Origin: Ustilago trichophora
Taxonomy: Eukaryota; Basidiomycota; Ustilaginomycetes; Ustilaginales; Ustilaginaceae
Direction of reading: 5' to 3'
DNA length: 64,000 nucleotides
Assembly: GCA_900323505.1 (NCBI GenBank)
Contig: OOIN01000011.1
Location: forward strand, 1 to 64,000
Shown piece by piece: positions 10,407-22,200 of the stretch. Each line of letters opens with the position of its first letter. The stretch's first letter is position 1. The notes under the pieces are model-generated. The model made no database searches and was not told the origin of the DNA. It was given only the letters and a program-made list of their open reading frames with translations. The position numbers and the translations under genes were made by a program.

Positions 10407-11690
10407 GTGGTAGAGGCACCGTACCAGACGCTTGCAAAGAACATACTACACAGTGACAGTCTCACGTAGCATACACACAGAACACAAACGCACACCAGCA
10501 GAGCAATAGTGTTGAACATATGTGCAGACGGACATGAACAAAATGTACAGAGGCACATTGAGAACATAGGGACAAAAAATGTGTACAGCGTGAGTAGAAA
10601 ATATTGATGATCACAAAGGGGAGGTGGATGGTCAAGACACAAGCAACTGTTAACAAAGGATGATGAGCGGTGAGCAGAGAGTGATGCGCAGAGAGCTTCA
10701 CAGTTTGCTGCACAGACAAGGATGGATGCATTGAAAGAGACATTCAAGTGGAGGAGTTTGACGTGTGGGACAAAGTTGAAACAAACCGTGAGAAGCTGTC
10801 CAATGCATTTGTCACAGACATCACACAGTGCAACCTGTCAATCCCATTTTGCCTTCAGCATAGAGTGGCAGACAAAGCTAGCACGTCAAACCACCAATCA
10901 CATCCGCCAACTGTTCATGAAAGGGGTGGTACAGTGTGTGACCCATGCATGGACACTCTGGCCCGGCATTGTATCTGACAGAGGCAGACGTGATTTGAGT
11001 CTAGCATCCTGTGACGCGTCTGCGCTCTCCAAAAAGTTGAATTTCAGCACCTGTAACAAGTGGAGCATGTCTGACGGGCCAGCACCAACACCAACCTCAT
11101 TTCTGCTGATTTTGAAGTATCTGGACTCACACTCAACCACACACAAGTCCGTCACAAAGGGTTGAGATGCTTTCAGTCAAAGGCTCACAAAGGAATGGCT
11201 CAGCGTGGGACACACATGGCTGCAAAGACGTTCTGCTGCATGTGAAAGTCTCATTGCTTGGTACAGCATGGGAATACTGCATCTGACAGACCGTGTGCAT
11301 CACAGTGAGTGTGTCTGACGGGCTGAGGTCCGTCACTCCAATGGCCTTTGTGCTCACTGACTGACGGACCAAGTCTGACGGACCAAGTCTGTCACTCACA
11401 ATGGTGCTGCTCAGCTTGGTCCGCCGCTCTGCCAAAAAGTTGGATTGGTCTGTCAGGCACTGGAGCAGTGTGGATGAAATTGGTGAATTTCCAGCAATTT
11501 TGACGCGTCTGGCCTGGGAAGCGTGACGGACCTGGCTGAAAAAATTTGTACCCGTTGCGGCACCTGAGCAGTGTCCCGTCAGTGGCCTCTCTGGCCAGGT
11601 GGACCGTGCTCTGGAGCGCATTTTGGCTGGACGGACTTGTCCGCCCCCGGCTGCTGACTGCGGTCCGGCTATGGCTAGGCTTCGCGACGG
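10407..11690. other. Subtelomeric non-coding upstream region of helicase copy 2
   Basis: No convincing gene. The segment from about 11480 to 11680 matches 5095-5307 upstream of copy 1, including ATTTTGACGCGTCT, AAATTTGTACCCGTTGCGGC and the terminal GGCTAGG. Several TCTGACGGACCAAG/TGACGG repeats lie at 11300-11400. At 11690 the sequence changes into the foldback family (GACGGATTT...TTTACGATGTGAG). Confidence 0.55.
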
Positions 11691-11963
11691 ATTTCTCCTT
11701 TTTTTACGATGTGAGTGCTCCGTCAGGCCTGGAAGAGCTGGAGGAGCCCAGATATCATGATTGGTATGACGATGACTGCTCAGATGACGAGATTGACCTG
11801 CTTTGACCCTCCTTTGTGTGTGTGTCAAATGGCCACCAGGATGTGAAGAGCGTCATGTGTATATACGCGCAAAAATGACCCATTAATGGGCCAGTCACGT
11901 TACGGCTGACATCGTGTATTTGCCACCCAAGGTGGCGTCAGGGGTGGCTTGGCTGTCGTAATT

Positions 11964-12126
11964 CACATCGTAAAAAAAGGAAAAATTCGTCGCGAAGCCA
12001 CCCTTGAAGCCACCCTAGGTGGCTACTGAACCCACCCGGGGTGACTTTGCAGGAAGCCAGCCAATTGGGGGTGCCTTCAAGGGTGGCTTCATGACGGATT
12101 TTTCCTTTCCTTTTTTTAGAATATGA
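11964..12126. repeat. Foldback element unit A
   Basis: Left arm CACATCGTAAAAAAAGGA with GAAGCCACCCTTGAAG pairs with right arm CTTCAAGGGTGGCTTC and TCCTTTTTTTAG. The central loop holds CCACCCTAGGTGGCT. Confidence 0.75.
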
Positions 12127-12185
12127 CTGTAGCCCGCCAAAACAGCTATGTCAGTTAGAATCATGAATCACATCCAAAAAAAAAA

Positions 12186-12333
12186 ATCACATCGTGAAAA
12201 AAGGAAAAATCCATCACGAAGCCACCCTTGAAGACACCTGGGTTGGTTTCGCAGAAAGCCAGCTGATCAGGCTTAGCTTTAAGCGTGGCTTTGTGACGGA
12301 TTTTCCCTCTTTCTATAATCTTGAATGTGAATC
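12186..12333. repeat. Foldback element unit B
   Basis: Left arm ATCACATCGTGAAAAAAGGA with CATCACGAAGCCACCC pairs imperfectly with right arm GTGGCTTTGTGACGGATTTT and a degenerate terminal GAATGTGAAT. Confidence 0.6.
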
Positions 12334-12334
12334 C

Positions 12335-12483
12335 ATTCACATCATAAAAACAGGCAAAATCCGTCATGAAGCCGCCCTTGAAGGCACCCCCAATTGGCTG
12401 GCTTCACAGAAAGCCAGCTGATTTCCCTTTTTTCACGATTCGATGGTGGCTTCATGATGGATTTTTCTTTTTTCAGGATATGA
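12335..12483. repeat. Foldback element unit C
   Basis: Left arm TTCACATCATAAAAACAGG with CCGTCATGAAGCCGCCC pairs with right arm GGTGGCTTCATGATGGATTT and TTTTTTCAGGATATGAA. Confidence 0.65.
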
Positions 12484-12571
12484 ATTTGAGGGTGGTTCTG
12501 GGTGGCTACGAGGGTGGCTGCGCGACAGAAATTTCTTTCTTTAAAGTTGTGATTGGTGGTGACCCACTAAT

Positions 12572-12724
12572 TTGAATCATATCCCAAAAAAAGGGAAAAG
12601 TTCGACCCCGGAGCCACTCTAGCAACCACCCAGGGTGGTTGCTCTGGGTGGTTGCTCGGTGGAGCCATCCGGGTGGTTGCTAGGGCGGTTCCGGGGACCA
12701 ACTTTTCCTTTTTTCAGGATAACG
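12572..12724. repeat. Foldback element unit D (diverged stem)
   Basis: Ends ATCATATCCCAAAAAAAGGG and CCTTTTTTCAGGATAACGG match the family. The stem is a different sequence, with CCCGGAGCCACTCTAGCAACC against GGTTGCTAGGGCGGTTCCGGG, and an inner GGTGGTTGCTC duplication. It shows that ends are conserved while stems vary. Confidence 0.7.
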
Positions 12725-12916
12725 GGAGTGGCCCATAACAGAGTCAGGCCCATTAAAGAATCATAAGTTGTGGGTTAACGTGACTGGCCCATTAGTGGGT
12801 CAGCAATACAATTTTTGCGAAGAGTGTTCAAAAAATTTGATGCTGAAATACAAAAGCTCCTCAAATTTGTATAAGTGACCCACAAATGGGCCTGACCCGT
12901 TAATGGGCCAGTCCCG

Positions 12917-12928
12917 TTAGGGTTAGGG
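12917..12928 (+). repeat. Short interstitial telomeric repeat (two units)
   Basis: Two exact TTAGGG units occur at the junction of a foldback spacer (…CAGTCCCG then TTAGGGTTAGGG then TAGAATC), 12.9 kb from the chromosome end. Two units can occur by chance; the position at a repeat junction is what makes it notable. Confidence 0.4.
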
Positions 12929-12991
12929 TAGAATCAGCTAATTGTGATTCTTTAATGGGCCTGACTCTGTTATGGTCCACTCCCGTTATGA

Positions 12992-13150
12992 ATCACATCG
13001 TGAAAAAAGGAAAGTTCCGTCACGAAGCCACCCTTGAAGCCACCCCCGATCAGCTGGCTTTCTGTGAAGCCACCCTAGGTGGCTAACAGACCCACCCAGT
13101 GTGGCTTCAAGGGTGCTTCGTGACGGAACTTTCCTCTTTTTAAGTTGTGA
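12992..13150. repeat. Foldback element unit E
   Basis: Left arm ATCACATCGTGAAAAAAGGA with GTTCCGTCACGAAGCCACCC pairs with right arm TTCGTGACGGAACTTTCC and a degenerate TTTTTAAGTTGTGAT. The centre holds GCCACCCTAGGTGGC. Confidence 0.75.
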
Positions 13151-13426
13151 TTTTTTTTTTCCAAGTGTTCAAACTTTTTGAATAAGTAACAGAAGCGTAC
13201 AATAAAATGACTGGCCCATTAGTGGGTCACTAATACAATTGGCTCTTTTGAACACTTTTTGCAAAAATTGTATTGGTGACTCACTAATGGGCTTGACCCG
13301 TTAACGGGAGTCACAGAGTGGCCCATAACAGAGTCAGGCCCATTGTAGAATCAGCAATTCAAAATATGCCCGCTTTTGTATTCCTACGTGAATTCTTTTT
13401 TGAACACTTCGGGGAAAATTTGTGTG

Positions 13427-13614
13427 TCACATCGTAAAAAGAGGAAAAATCCGTCACGAAGCCACCCTCAAAGGCACCCCCAATTGGCTGACTTCCTGCA
13501 AAGCCACCCTAGGTGGCTATCAAACCCACCTGGGGTGGCTTCACAGAAAGCCAGCTGATCGGGGGTGGCTTCAAGGGTGGCTTCGTGACAGATTCTTCCT
13601 TTTTTCACGATGTG
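13427..13614. repeat. Foldback element unit F
   Basis: Left arm TCACATCGTAAAAAGAGG with CCGTCACGAAGCCACCCTC pairs with right arm AGGGTGGCTTCGTGACAGA and CCTTTTTTCACGATGTG. This is one of the better preserved copies. Confidence 0.8.
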
Positions 13615-13772
13615 TGTGTGAATGTCCAACGGCCTGACTCTGTTTTGGGCCACTCCCGTTAATCATGAATGGGCCAGTCACGTTATTGAGCACTTGCGGC
13701 CGGAACCACAACTCAAGCCTCTCTCGACCACAAGACAGAATCACATCCCAGAACAAGAAAAGGTGGCCACAT

Positions 13773-14009
13773 TCAAATCGTAAAAGGAAGGAAAATGTCT
13801 CATGAAGCCACCCTTGGAGGCACCCCCTTCATATGATTGGCTGGCTTCCTGCAAAGCCACCCCGGGTGGGTTCGGTAGCCACCTAGGGTGGCTTCACAGA
13901 AAGCCAGCCAGATCGGGGGTGGCTTCAAGGCTGGCTTCGGTGATGTAGCCACCCTGGGTGGCTTCGAAGGTGGCTTCATGACGGATTTTTCCTTTTTTTA
14001 GGATGTGCA
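13773..14009. repeat. Foldback element unit G
   Basis: Left arm TTCAAATCGTAAAAGGAAGG with CTCATGAAGCCACCC pairs with right arm GTGGCTTCATGACGGATTT and TTTTTTTAGGATGTG. It is longer than the other units because of an extra CACCCTGGGTGG palindrome on the right. Confidence 0.7.
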
Positions 14010-14206
14010 TTAACTCCGTTTGAGTCACGTTATTAACTCCGTTATGTAATATATTTTTTGCAGAAAGTGTTTTGGTGACCCACAAATGGGCCTAACGGGA
14101 GTGGCCCATAACAGAGTCAGGCCCATTAAAGAATCACAAATACATGCCCAAAGTGTTCAAACATTTCGAATACAAAAGTGTGCACATTTTGTATTGCTGA
14201 TTCTTT

Positions 14207-14560
14207 ATTCCTTTTTTTGGCCGACATCGTAATACCCTGCAAATGAATCGTGACCCGCGCTTTTTTATTTTCTAACCCTGCAAAACCGTTTGTAATGCCT
14301 ATGCTGATGTCTTCGTAACAGTGCAGCCTTTTCGTAACAACAGCATGCCTGTCAAGCTGATTCCCACGGGAGTGCCACACTGTGTATAGCTCCAAAATTA
14401 CAAAGCAGTGGCTCGGTTACGATGACATGGCCATAGGCACTACAAAACAGCCTTGCAGGGTTATGAACCAGTGCAGCTGACTACAAAGACCTATTACAAA
14501 CAAGCAGGAGAGGTTACGACCGGTCTCCTGCCAGTTACAATGACATTCAGAAAAAGGAAT
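14207..14560. repeat. Long foldback element with diverged interior
   Basis: Ends ATTCCTTTTTTTGGCCGACA and, on the right, GACATTCAGAAAAAGGAAT are complementary with mismatches. Inner arms ATCGTAATACCCTGCAA and TTGCAGGGTTATGA also pair. It resembles the element at 58623-58920 in its terminal TTCCTTTTT/AAAAAGGAA and in the inner alternation of TTACAATGACATTC-like sequence. Confidence 0.55.
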
Positions 14561-15329
14561 GGGCCTGACTCTGTTATGGGCCACTCCCGTTAAGTAGTCC
14601 AGTCACGTTATGTTCAAAGCTTTAACGGGAGTGGCCCCAAAAAAGAGTCAGGCCCATCACAGGGTTACAAATACAATTTTTCCCCAAAGTGTTCCAAAAC
14701 AATCAATGAATTCAAGTAGGAATATAAAAGCGTGCATATTTTGTATTGATTCTTTAATGGGCCTGACTCTATTATGGGCCATTCCCGTAAAAATCCACAT
14801 GGTCAAAAAAGGAAAAGTCGTCACAAAGCCATCCTGAAAGCTGCTTCCCAACAGAGAATGGGTTGCAATTGCTGGCAACACAATACTAAAGTGAGTGACC
14901 CATAACACAGACAGGCCCATCAAAGGATCACATACACAATTCACATCCTGTCCTGGAAGCAAGCTTGCGCCACCAGAGGCAAGGCTGTCAGCCAAAAGTC
15001 TGAGCTCAAAGCCATCAGCAACGCCTTACTCCAACCAAAGAGTTGGGTCTGCTTGAGTTCATCTGCCATTGTGACTGCAGCGGCTTTGCCCTGACACCGG
15101 CACTTCTCTGTGAGCATGCAAACAATATCATTTGTTCCAATCCTGCTTGTTGTCAAGCCCCAGACATCACACACACATGGCTGCAGGCGTTCCTGCTTCA
15201 GCACCCAACAATTTGGTCCCATTGGTCTTGGTGCCTGGACAATGCCCGGCTTTCTGGAGCCACCAAGACCATCATACAAGAATGGTTTGACCATCTGGCT
15301 GAGATCATGCATGAGTATCATGTAGCATC

Positions 15330-16280
15330 TGTCAGGGGTCGTGTGCCTGAGCTCGGATATCTAGCACTGTAGCTTCCTCAAGATGAGATTGAATTTGAGA
15401 ATGACCCTATGGTGATTCTCGAAATGAGACTTAGGCATGTGCCTCGCGTTGCCCGATCTTGCCCACTTCGAGGACACTCAACTCCGAGAATGAGATTGGT
15501 GTTTTCTTGATGTCGCTACAACTTTGAGAAATGCCTACTGAGATCTTTGAGCTCGACTAATTCCTGTGAACACTCCGTTCAGAGGCAATACGGCACGATG
15601 GGCTTAGCTGTTGCAGTAAAGTGATATAACTGACCACTAGGATCAAGCACGAGTGTTCTTGATGCTCTCCAGTGGTCTTAGCCGTGGAGCAGCCTTGCTG
15701 TATATGGACTGGTTGAGGTTCCAGGCCCCGGTTGAGGTTCCGGCTGCGATTGAGGTGTCGCAGCGTCAGTGTAGGTGCTGACAATGTTCAAAGACAGGCT
15801 CCCCTATACTGAGGGCAAGCACAGACTGTGAAAGGATTGCAAAGCTCTGCTATTGCAATTGGTACAACTGAGAGTGCTTACAAAGCGCAACTGAGAGGTA
15901 TTCTTGATATAATGAAAGTAAAGAGTAGAGTGGATGAGCTCCGCTCATCACACTGCGAGTGAAGAATGAGTATATATAACCGTTCGGCCCAAGCTGAGTG
16001 CACTCAACCTGCGTGTGTACCAAGCTCGGGCCTCCTGCCAGCATGCGACTCACACATGCGACTCTCCTATCGAACCATCAGGCCTGCTCGCCATCACAGA
16101 TGGTGTCGAGCACCATGCCCTTCGATACCACTGAGTTGCACTACTGGAGACCAGTCGATTCGTGCTATCCCGGCATCGCTTCCTGAGGTCGAGAATCCGA
16201 CATACTGAATTCTTGAACTCAATTTGAGTTCGAGAGCCAAGTACGCGTCTTTCTCGAACTGGGACTTGTGTCCTGTAACA
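15330..16280 (-). mobile_element. Solo LTR (951 bp), family 1, with 5 bp target duplication
   Basis: Read on the minus strand the element begins TGTTACAGGACACAAG and ends CGACCCCTGACA, the TG...CA form of LTRs. It is flanked by a perfect GCATC duplication at 15325-15329 and 16281-16285. Removing it and one GCATC joins the pogo reading frame without a shift (HEYHVASTNVYNMDETG). There is no internal retroelement sequence, so it is a solo LTR left by recombination. A second copy lies at 50655-51604 in opposite orientation. Confidence 0.9.
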
Positions 16281-16546
16281 GCATCCACAAACGTTTATAA
16301 TATGGATGAAACAGGTTTCATGTTTGGTCAGGCCAAAAGCGAGCAGATCATTGTGCCTTCCGGCAAGCCGGCAGCTCAGTACAAGGCACAGCCAGGAACA
16401 CATGAGTTGGCACTTATAATTGAGTGCATCGGAAGCAGCGGTCAGGAATATCGCCACTCATTATCACCAAAGGCTGGGTGCGCACAGTTGGGGAACAGCG
16501 GCATATGGAAGGTGTACCGGCTTCCTGGAAGTTTGCCAAGACCATG

Positions 16547-17684
16547 TGAAAAGGGATGAACTCAAGATCAAGACTTAGTCATGGCGATGGATCAGGATAC
16601 TTGACAATTGGTCCCGATAAATGCACTTTTGGCAGTTACAATTTACTATAGGTGTGGATAGTTGATTATTGCACATGATAGTTGCCAAATTGGGTCAACT
16701 AATTGATGGGCGGGGCCTAAAGTTGCCTCACAGTTGTTATTCCTGTGGTATAGTAGCGTGCTCAGGGTGTTGGGTGGGTCTTGAATTGAAGCCCACATCC
16801 AGCAAGCAGGTAGCTTGGGACTCTGCAGCAAAGGTAAACTTGAGATGGAGATTATCGTGGGCTAAAGGTAATTGTAGACCACAATAGTTGAACAATCGTG
16901 TCCATTAATGGTACTTTAGGTGAGGAGAGACAAGTTTATGATTTGATAAGGAAAGTATTGCTAACTACAGTGTAACTATGTGGCTATTTATGTGTGAGTG
17001 AATCTCTGGTCATTTGTTAGCTGAGGTTGATTTGTTCCCTCCAGCATCCTCTGAAAGAAACATCAGCAATTCCTACAGAAACGGTCACAATTCCTAAGCA
17101 ATTGTGCACTATTGTTAATTGTCAACGTCAATAATTCACTGTTGCAGTCAACAATGATGGTCAAGTCACCCATAGTCATCTTTACCCTGTGATAATGGTA
17201 AAACAGGTGTGCATTGGCTCTTATCATTGTTGATTTTTACAAGACAGCCACCTTAGTTCCGGTATCGCCTGTCCTCCTTGCTATGTTGGCCTCTTGTTGT
17301 CATCTCCAATTCCCTGTATCGCCGACTGAAGCTTGCTATGCTCTGGATGCTACTCCGAGTGTGATCTCCTGTTGTGTATGATTGCGCTATATGTCAAGCG
17401 CCTTCCTCTTAGGTCTCTATTGCATTTGTGCCATTAGCGGGATCTTGATTTGCATTGATGGCACACAAATTGCGTTATCAAGGGTTAGCCTAGTGTTTAC
17501 CCAACGGATGTGGGTTATCTAGCTCGCTTGTTGCATTATCGCGTCTGCTAGCACGTTGTCGTGCTTGCTTGTGCAGTTATTGTGCTCGCTTGTTTCATTA
17601 TTGTGCGCGATAATGAATTAACATCTGCAATAGTGAGAAAATAACTTTGCAAAGATGTGGAACATCATACTGATTTCCAACATG
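16547..17684. other. Unidentified ~1.1 kb insertion within the pogo pseudogene
   Basis: The transposase frame is lost after KFAKTM (16546) and resumes at NGWMSHALGLKW (about 17685). The intervening DNA is not transposase-like, has no long ORF, and shows no terminal repeats or target duplication that I could see. Repeats of GTGCTCGCTTG/GCTCGCTTGTT occur near 17525-17600. It may be an old element or a deletion/insertion scar. Confidence 0.5.
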
Positions 17685-18715
17685 ACAATGGCTGGATGTC
17701 GCACGCTCTTGGTCTCAAATGGCTCGAAACCATCTTCGAGCCAGAGACAAGGCCATTGACGCCATCAACTTGGTGCTTGCTCATCATCAACAGCCACAAG
17801 TCTCACACAAGCAAGCCGTTCCTTGACCTTTGCTGGAACAGGAACATCATTCCGTTCCTGCTTCCAGCTCATGCAACCCACGTAATGCAACCTCTCAATG
17901 TCTCAATCCTCGGCCCACTTTTGGCTTCTGTCAAGCGTCTGATCTTGGACGCCGCAACCCACATGAGTGATGTTGACAAGCCAATGTTTGTAACCATGTA
18001 TGCCCAGGCACAAGAGAAGGTTCTGATGCAGGCACAAGCTCGTAAGGCCTTCTCCAACAGCAGAATCACACTTAATCCAAGTGCTAATAAGGTTCTTGAC
18101 CAACTACCTGGGTCAGGAACACGGCAACACCAACAGCCGCTGCAGGAATGTGCTGTACCAAATTCATGGACTGTATTTGAAACCACCGTCGCTGTACTAG
18201 CTCAGGAACAGGACCCACGTGAAGCCCAAAAGCTCGGAAACTCAATCTCACAAGCACATGCATAGATGGAAGCAGCACTTGCAGCTTCTTGGGTTGAGGT
18301 TGATCTGTTGCGATTGGAGCTGGAGCGAAGGAACAAAACGTCGACAAGGAGGGGCAAGAAGAGGAAGGATGGTGATCAGAGGGTATTAACACGGACAAAG
18401 ATGATCACGAGGGTGGAAGCAGAGCAGCATTTGGTGGGAAAGGGAGCATACAAGGGTAGGAACACTGGAGGGAAGGAGCGAGAGGAGGAGGTGGTGGAGG
18501 AGGCCGAGGCTGAGGCAGTCTCTGGTGGCAACGAAGCAGTTCCTGATGGCAACAAAGCAGTTCCTGATGGTGACAAAGGGCTCTCGGCATCATCAAGCAT
18601 CTCTGCTACACCTGCAGAGCCAGTATCACCAACAATATTGATCCTGAACTGTCTCTTGATGCCATCAATGACGATGACCTTGGTGGCTTTGGTTTCTTTG
18701 ATATCATGCCTGTAG

Positions 18716-19256
18716 CAAGCTCATCACGCGTCCAACTTTGATTCTGTTTAGCTCAACATGTATCATAGCATCTCAGGAACACACCATTGAAGTTTGACTT
18801 GGATTGATTCACAGGCTGCTGAAATTGCAATCACACCAAGTACTACCATCAGACTGAAAATTAAGCTTGGAGAACGCGTTGGTACTACCATCCGCATCGG
18901 TACTACTGTAATTACGTTAAGTTTTCAATCTGTACATTCCTGCTGCGCCACTTGGCTAGCAACTTTTAGCCGATCCGAATCACGCCATCTGAGCCACAAG
19001 AACCACAGAACAGACAGGTCGCATCCTTCTTAGACATCCTCATACAGGTTCAGGGACCGTTTGGGCGACAGGAAAACAAGATTACAAGGGGCGGGCGAGG
19101 CGGGTGTGTCAAAAAGCCATTTGAGGCCAGTCTTTGAGTGACAATGATGACGAGAAAAAGAGGCAGAGAGAAAGAGGGAGATGCGACAAGTGCTAGCGCT
19201 TTGACTGGGCGCAGCAGGCCTCGCAAAAGTACGGTAGCACTCTACATCGATTCAGC
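18716..19256. other. Intergenic, no feature seen
   Basis: Between the pogo remnant and the end of the regulator gene I see no ORF, RNA or repeat that can be supported. It contains the 3' flank of the Zn2Cys6 gene. Confidence 0.5.
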
Positions 19257-22200
19257 TCATGGGTGATTGGATCCTTGACGAGTCGTCGGGGCATCGTGCT
19301 GCTCAGAGGTGGCAGCTGGACCTTGGCCACCAACGTTGAAAAAGTCCCACGTGAAACAGGTGCTGCCGGTCTCGAAGCCCAGCTGGTAAAATTCGCTGTA
19401 CAACTCTGCATCGGGCGAGGTTTCCAACGACAAAAGATTGTGCAGGTTTGGTGAGACACCTGCATGCGCGAGGTCGATCGATCCTGTTCTTTCGTTGTTT
19501 GTGTAGTTGCTTTGGACAGGTATCGCCGCATGATGCTCGCTTGAGGCATGTGCATCATTCCGGACCGGGTCATTCCACGCGTATGTGGATCTATCGTAGG
19601 GTTGCATGGGCACTTGTGCGGCAGCAAGCAAGAGGTCGAGACTGTTGATTGACGGATTTTGCCCAGGGTCAGTCCTCGAATAGCGCGGACTTGGCTGGAA
19701 AGAGTTCACAGCCGTAGTCGCGGCTTGCAGCCCGAGTCGAGAAGAAGTATCAAGGCCCTCAGGAGGACCGACATTTTGAGCGCCGTCGTCAATGCCCACG
19801 ATGCGGACGAGCTGCGTAGCGATTTTGGTCAGCACTAGGTAGGTTGGCGCCAGGCGAAGGTTTTTACAAATCGCCGAGGTGCGAGCAAGCAAAGCCTGAA
19901 GCTCGACGTCGTGCGGAGACCGTTCGAGCTGGCTAGACGGCAAGAGGTAGGGCAGGCTGCAAATGAGCATGGCGTGGTGCAGGTAGTAGCAGTCGAGCCA
20001 TACGACGCCTTCGAGCATGTCTTGCTGATGGAGCTGCTCGCACATTTCCAGCACGGAGCGGGCAGAGCGGAGGCCGGCTGAGGCGAGTTGGGCAATGTCA
20101 GGCGAGAGCGGCCCAAGTCGCTGATTTTGCACCTGTTCGATCTCGTGCTGAATCTTGCACAGAAGGAAAGGCCGGGCCAACGTTGCGCAAATGTGATTGT
20201 AGTTGATGAGCAGTAGCAGCACTGCTCTGCACTGACGTGGCATGGCAAACGGCCAGTCGGGGGAAAGTTGGGATGGCAGCTGCGAATGCCATGATTCGAG
20301 CTGACCAAGCACCTCTTGTGTAACGGCGAGACATCCAAGGAGCTCGTGCTCGTTGCTGTGACGCGCCGAAGTGCGGGCAAGGAGCTGTTTTGCTCGGCAA
20401 GAAATGTCGATAAGCCTGCGATAATATTCTGGATAGTCGGGCGGGAAGTCGTTACGGTCCATGATGGCTTCTTCGGGGACATTTGCCGTGACTTGGACAA
20501 GTTCCAAGCTGGACGGTCTTCCGAGCGCCATTGAGAGGTTCATTTCGAATTGCTGCAGCGTCCACCAGACCAACCGACGCAGATTCTGTTCCACAGTATC
20601 AAAGCTGGAATCCTGGATTTCGCGATGCATTCCAAGAGCGATGGCCATGCGTGCGGCTTGTCCCAAAAGCATCCAGGCAGCATTGCGCTCGCCGGCATTG
20701 TGCTCGTACAGCTGTAGGAGCAAGAGGGCCTGGACGTTGGAGAGGCTAGCGGTGAATGCGAGACGCTGGAAACGCTCTCGGACCACCAGACGGAGATAGC
20801 GCCGTTGAACCTGCAAGGCGTCGGGCAGACCCTGTCCTTCGAGCGCCTGGGCACCAAAGACGAGGACCATAAAGAGTGAGCAGATCCAGCCGGTATCGGC
20901 GTCGTTGACCACTGATCGATTCTGAGGATTGTTCTGACGATCCGGTTGCCGCCATATAGAGCGGTACTGGCGGTAAAAGAGGCCGCGATGAAAGACGACA
21001 TAGTTGGGATGAACACGGTCAAAAAAGGCGTCGACCAGTCGATCTGAAGTGGCTTTGGAGGGAAGCATGTCGGGTAGCCGCCGTGTGCGTAACGATCTGG
21101 TACTGTCTGGCGTAGCGAGCTCGGGGATCGAATGATTGGCATGCGTCGCGTCAGAGGTGCAAGTAGAGATGATAGTGGATGGAACAGGCTGCGCCGCAAG
21201 GTTGTAAGCTTGCGAAGCGGAAGATGGGTTGTGGTTGGCGTCTTGAGGAGGAGGAGAAGAAGGAGGCATGGGCGGGCGGGTGCGTACCGAGCTGTACTGT
21301 GGCGATTTGGGATGCGATGCTGGAGCATGCTCAACCTGGTCGTCGGACTCTACTGAAGCGCTATCGTCGATTGCAGCAGCTGCAGCGGCGGGATGGGTGC
21401 GGTCGCGAGGCTCGAGCGCCTTGCTGGTTTGCATACTTGTGGCAAATTCGGCACGGAGGTTGTGAGTGGTGGTCGGGGGCGAGGTGGATAAAGCGGCAAG
21501 GGTTTGGGCCGACGACGAGTGTGACGGAAGCGGTAGAGGTCGGGTAGAGACGAGAGGCGAGGCATTGGAAGTAGACAAGGTGGAGGACGTAGCAAGACGG
21601 ATAGAGCCACTGGTGGACGTGTTGAGACGGTCGACCTTGGCCACGAGGCGGCGAACCGCATTGGCAAATTCAAACGAGCTAGCCGAGCCAACGTAGTGCG
21701 AGATGCCATGAGGCGCTGGTATGAGCTTGCCGTCGGGAATATCTAGAGGTACAACAGTGGCCGCACATGAAGCACAAAAGGCGGAAGCGCTGCCGAGTCG
21801 AGAATCAGGGCGGGTGGACGAGGTTGTGTGGATGTGGGAGTGGGAGTGGGACGAGGTGGAAGCGAGGGGAGGAGGAATGTGGGCAAATGCACGTGGCTCG
21901 TATTCGCTGCATTCGAGGCTGGGTAGATCAATGTGGTGGTGGCGGGCAATGTCGACAAGGGCTTGAGTTTGGTGAATGTCCTGGTGGGTGAGACCGCGGA
22001 CGAGCGCTTCGAGCGCACGATACCGCCAGGAGAGGCTCTCGATGCTACCGTGGATGCGATGTTTTCGTGGCAGAGCCCAAGTACATTCCAGACCAAGCTT
22101 TGAGCAGTTGAGACAAGTTGAATCTGGCTTGGAACGTGAGCATTTCATCCTGCGCTGTTTGCATCGGTCACAGCTGACTGAAGTGCGCTGACGCTTGCCA

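Larger units (their letters stand above)
11690..14960. repeat. Array of foldback (palindromic) elements
   Basis: This 3.3 kb block holds at least eight imperfect palindromes of 130-350 bp, separated by a second repeated sequence related to AACGGGAGTGGCCCATAACA followed by GAGTCAGGCCCATTA, present in both orientations (for example near 12722, 12955, 13325, 13636, 14096, 14560, 14625 and 14757). The palindromes share ends like TCACATCGTAAAAAAGG and a stem with TCCGTCACGAAGCCACCC. No open frame of note is present. The organisation resembles repeatedly self-nested MITE or foldback transposons without a visible transposase source. Confidence 0.8.
14970..18715 (+). pseudogene. Decayed pogo/Fot1-type (DDE_1) transposase, multiply interrupted
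   Basis: Fragments on the plus strand add up to one transposase. About 14970-15329 encodes the DNA-binding part (LLEFICHCD, ALLCEHANNII, THTWLQAFL). 16286-16546 encodes the start of the catalytic core (NVYNMDETGFMFG with the first catalytic Asp). 17685-18265 encodes the remainder (ALGLKWLETIFEPET, LLIINSHKSHTS, PAHATHVMQPLNV). After one in-frame TAG (18263-18265) comes a basic/acidic C-terminal tail to 18715. Lesions: a solo LTR at 15330-16280, a frameshift near 16450, about 1.1 kb of inserted DNA from 16547, an internal stop, and loss of two catalytic acids (the usual DGH and QPLD positions read NSH and QPLN). The copy cannot be active. No terminal inverted repeats were found, so element borders are not defined. 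Confidence 0.8.
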
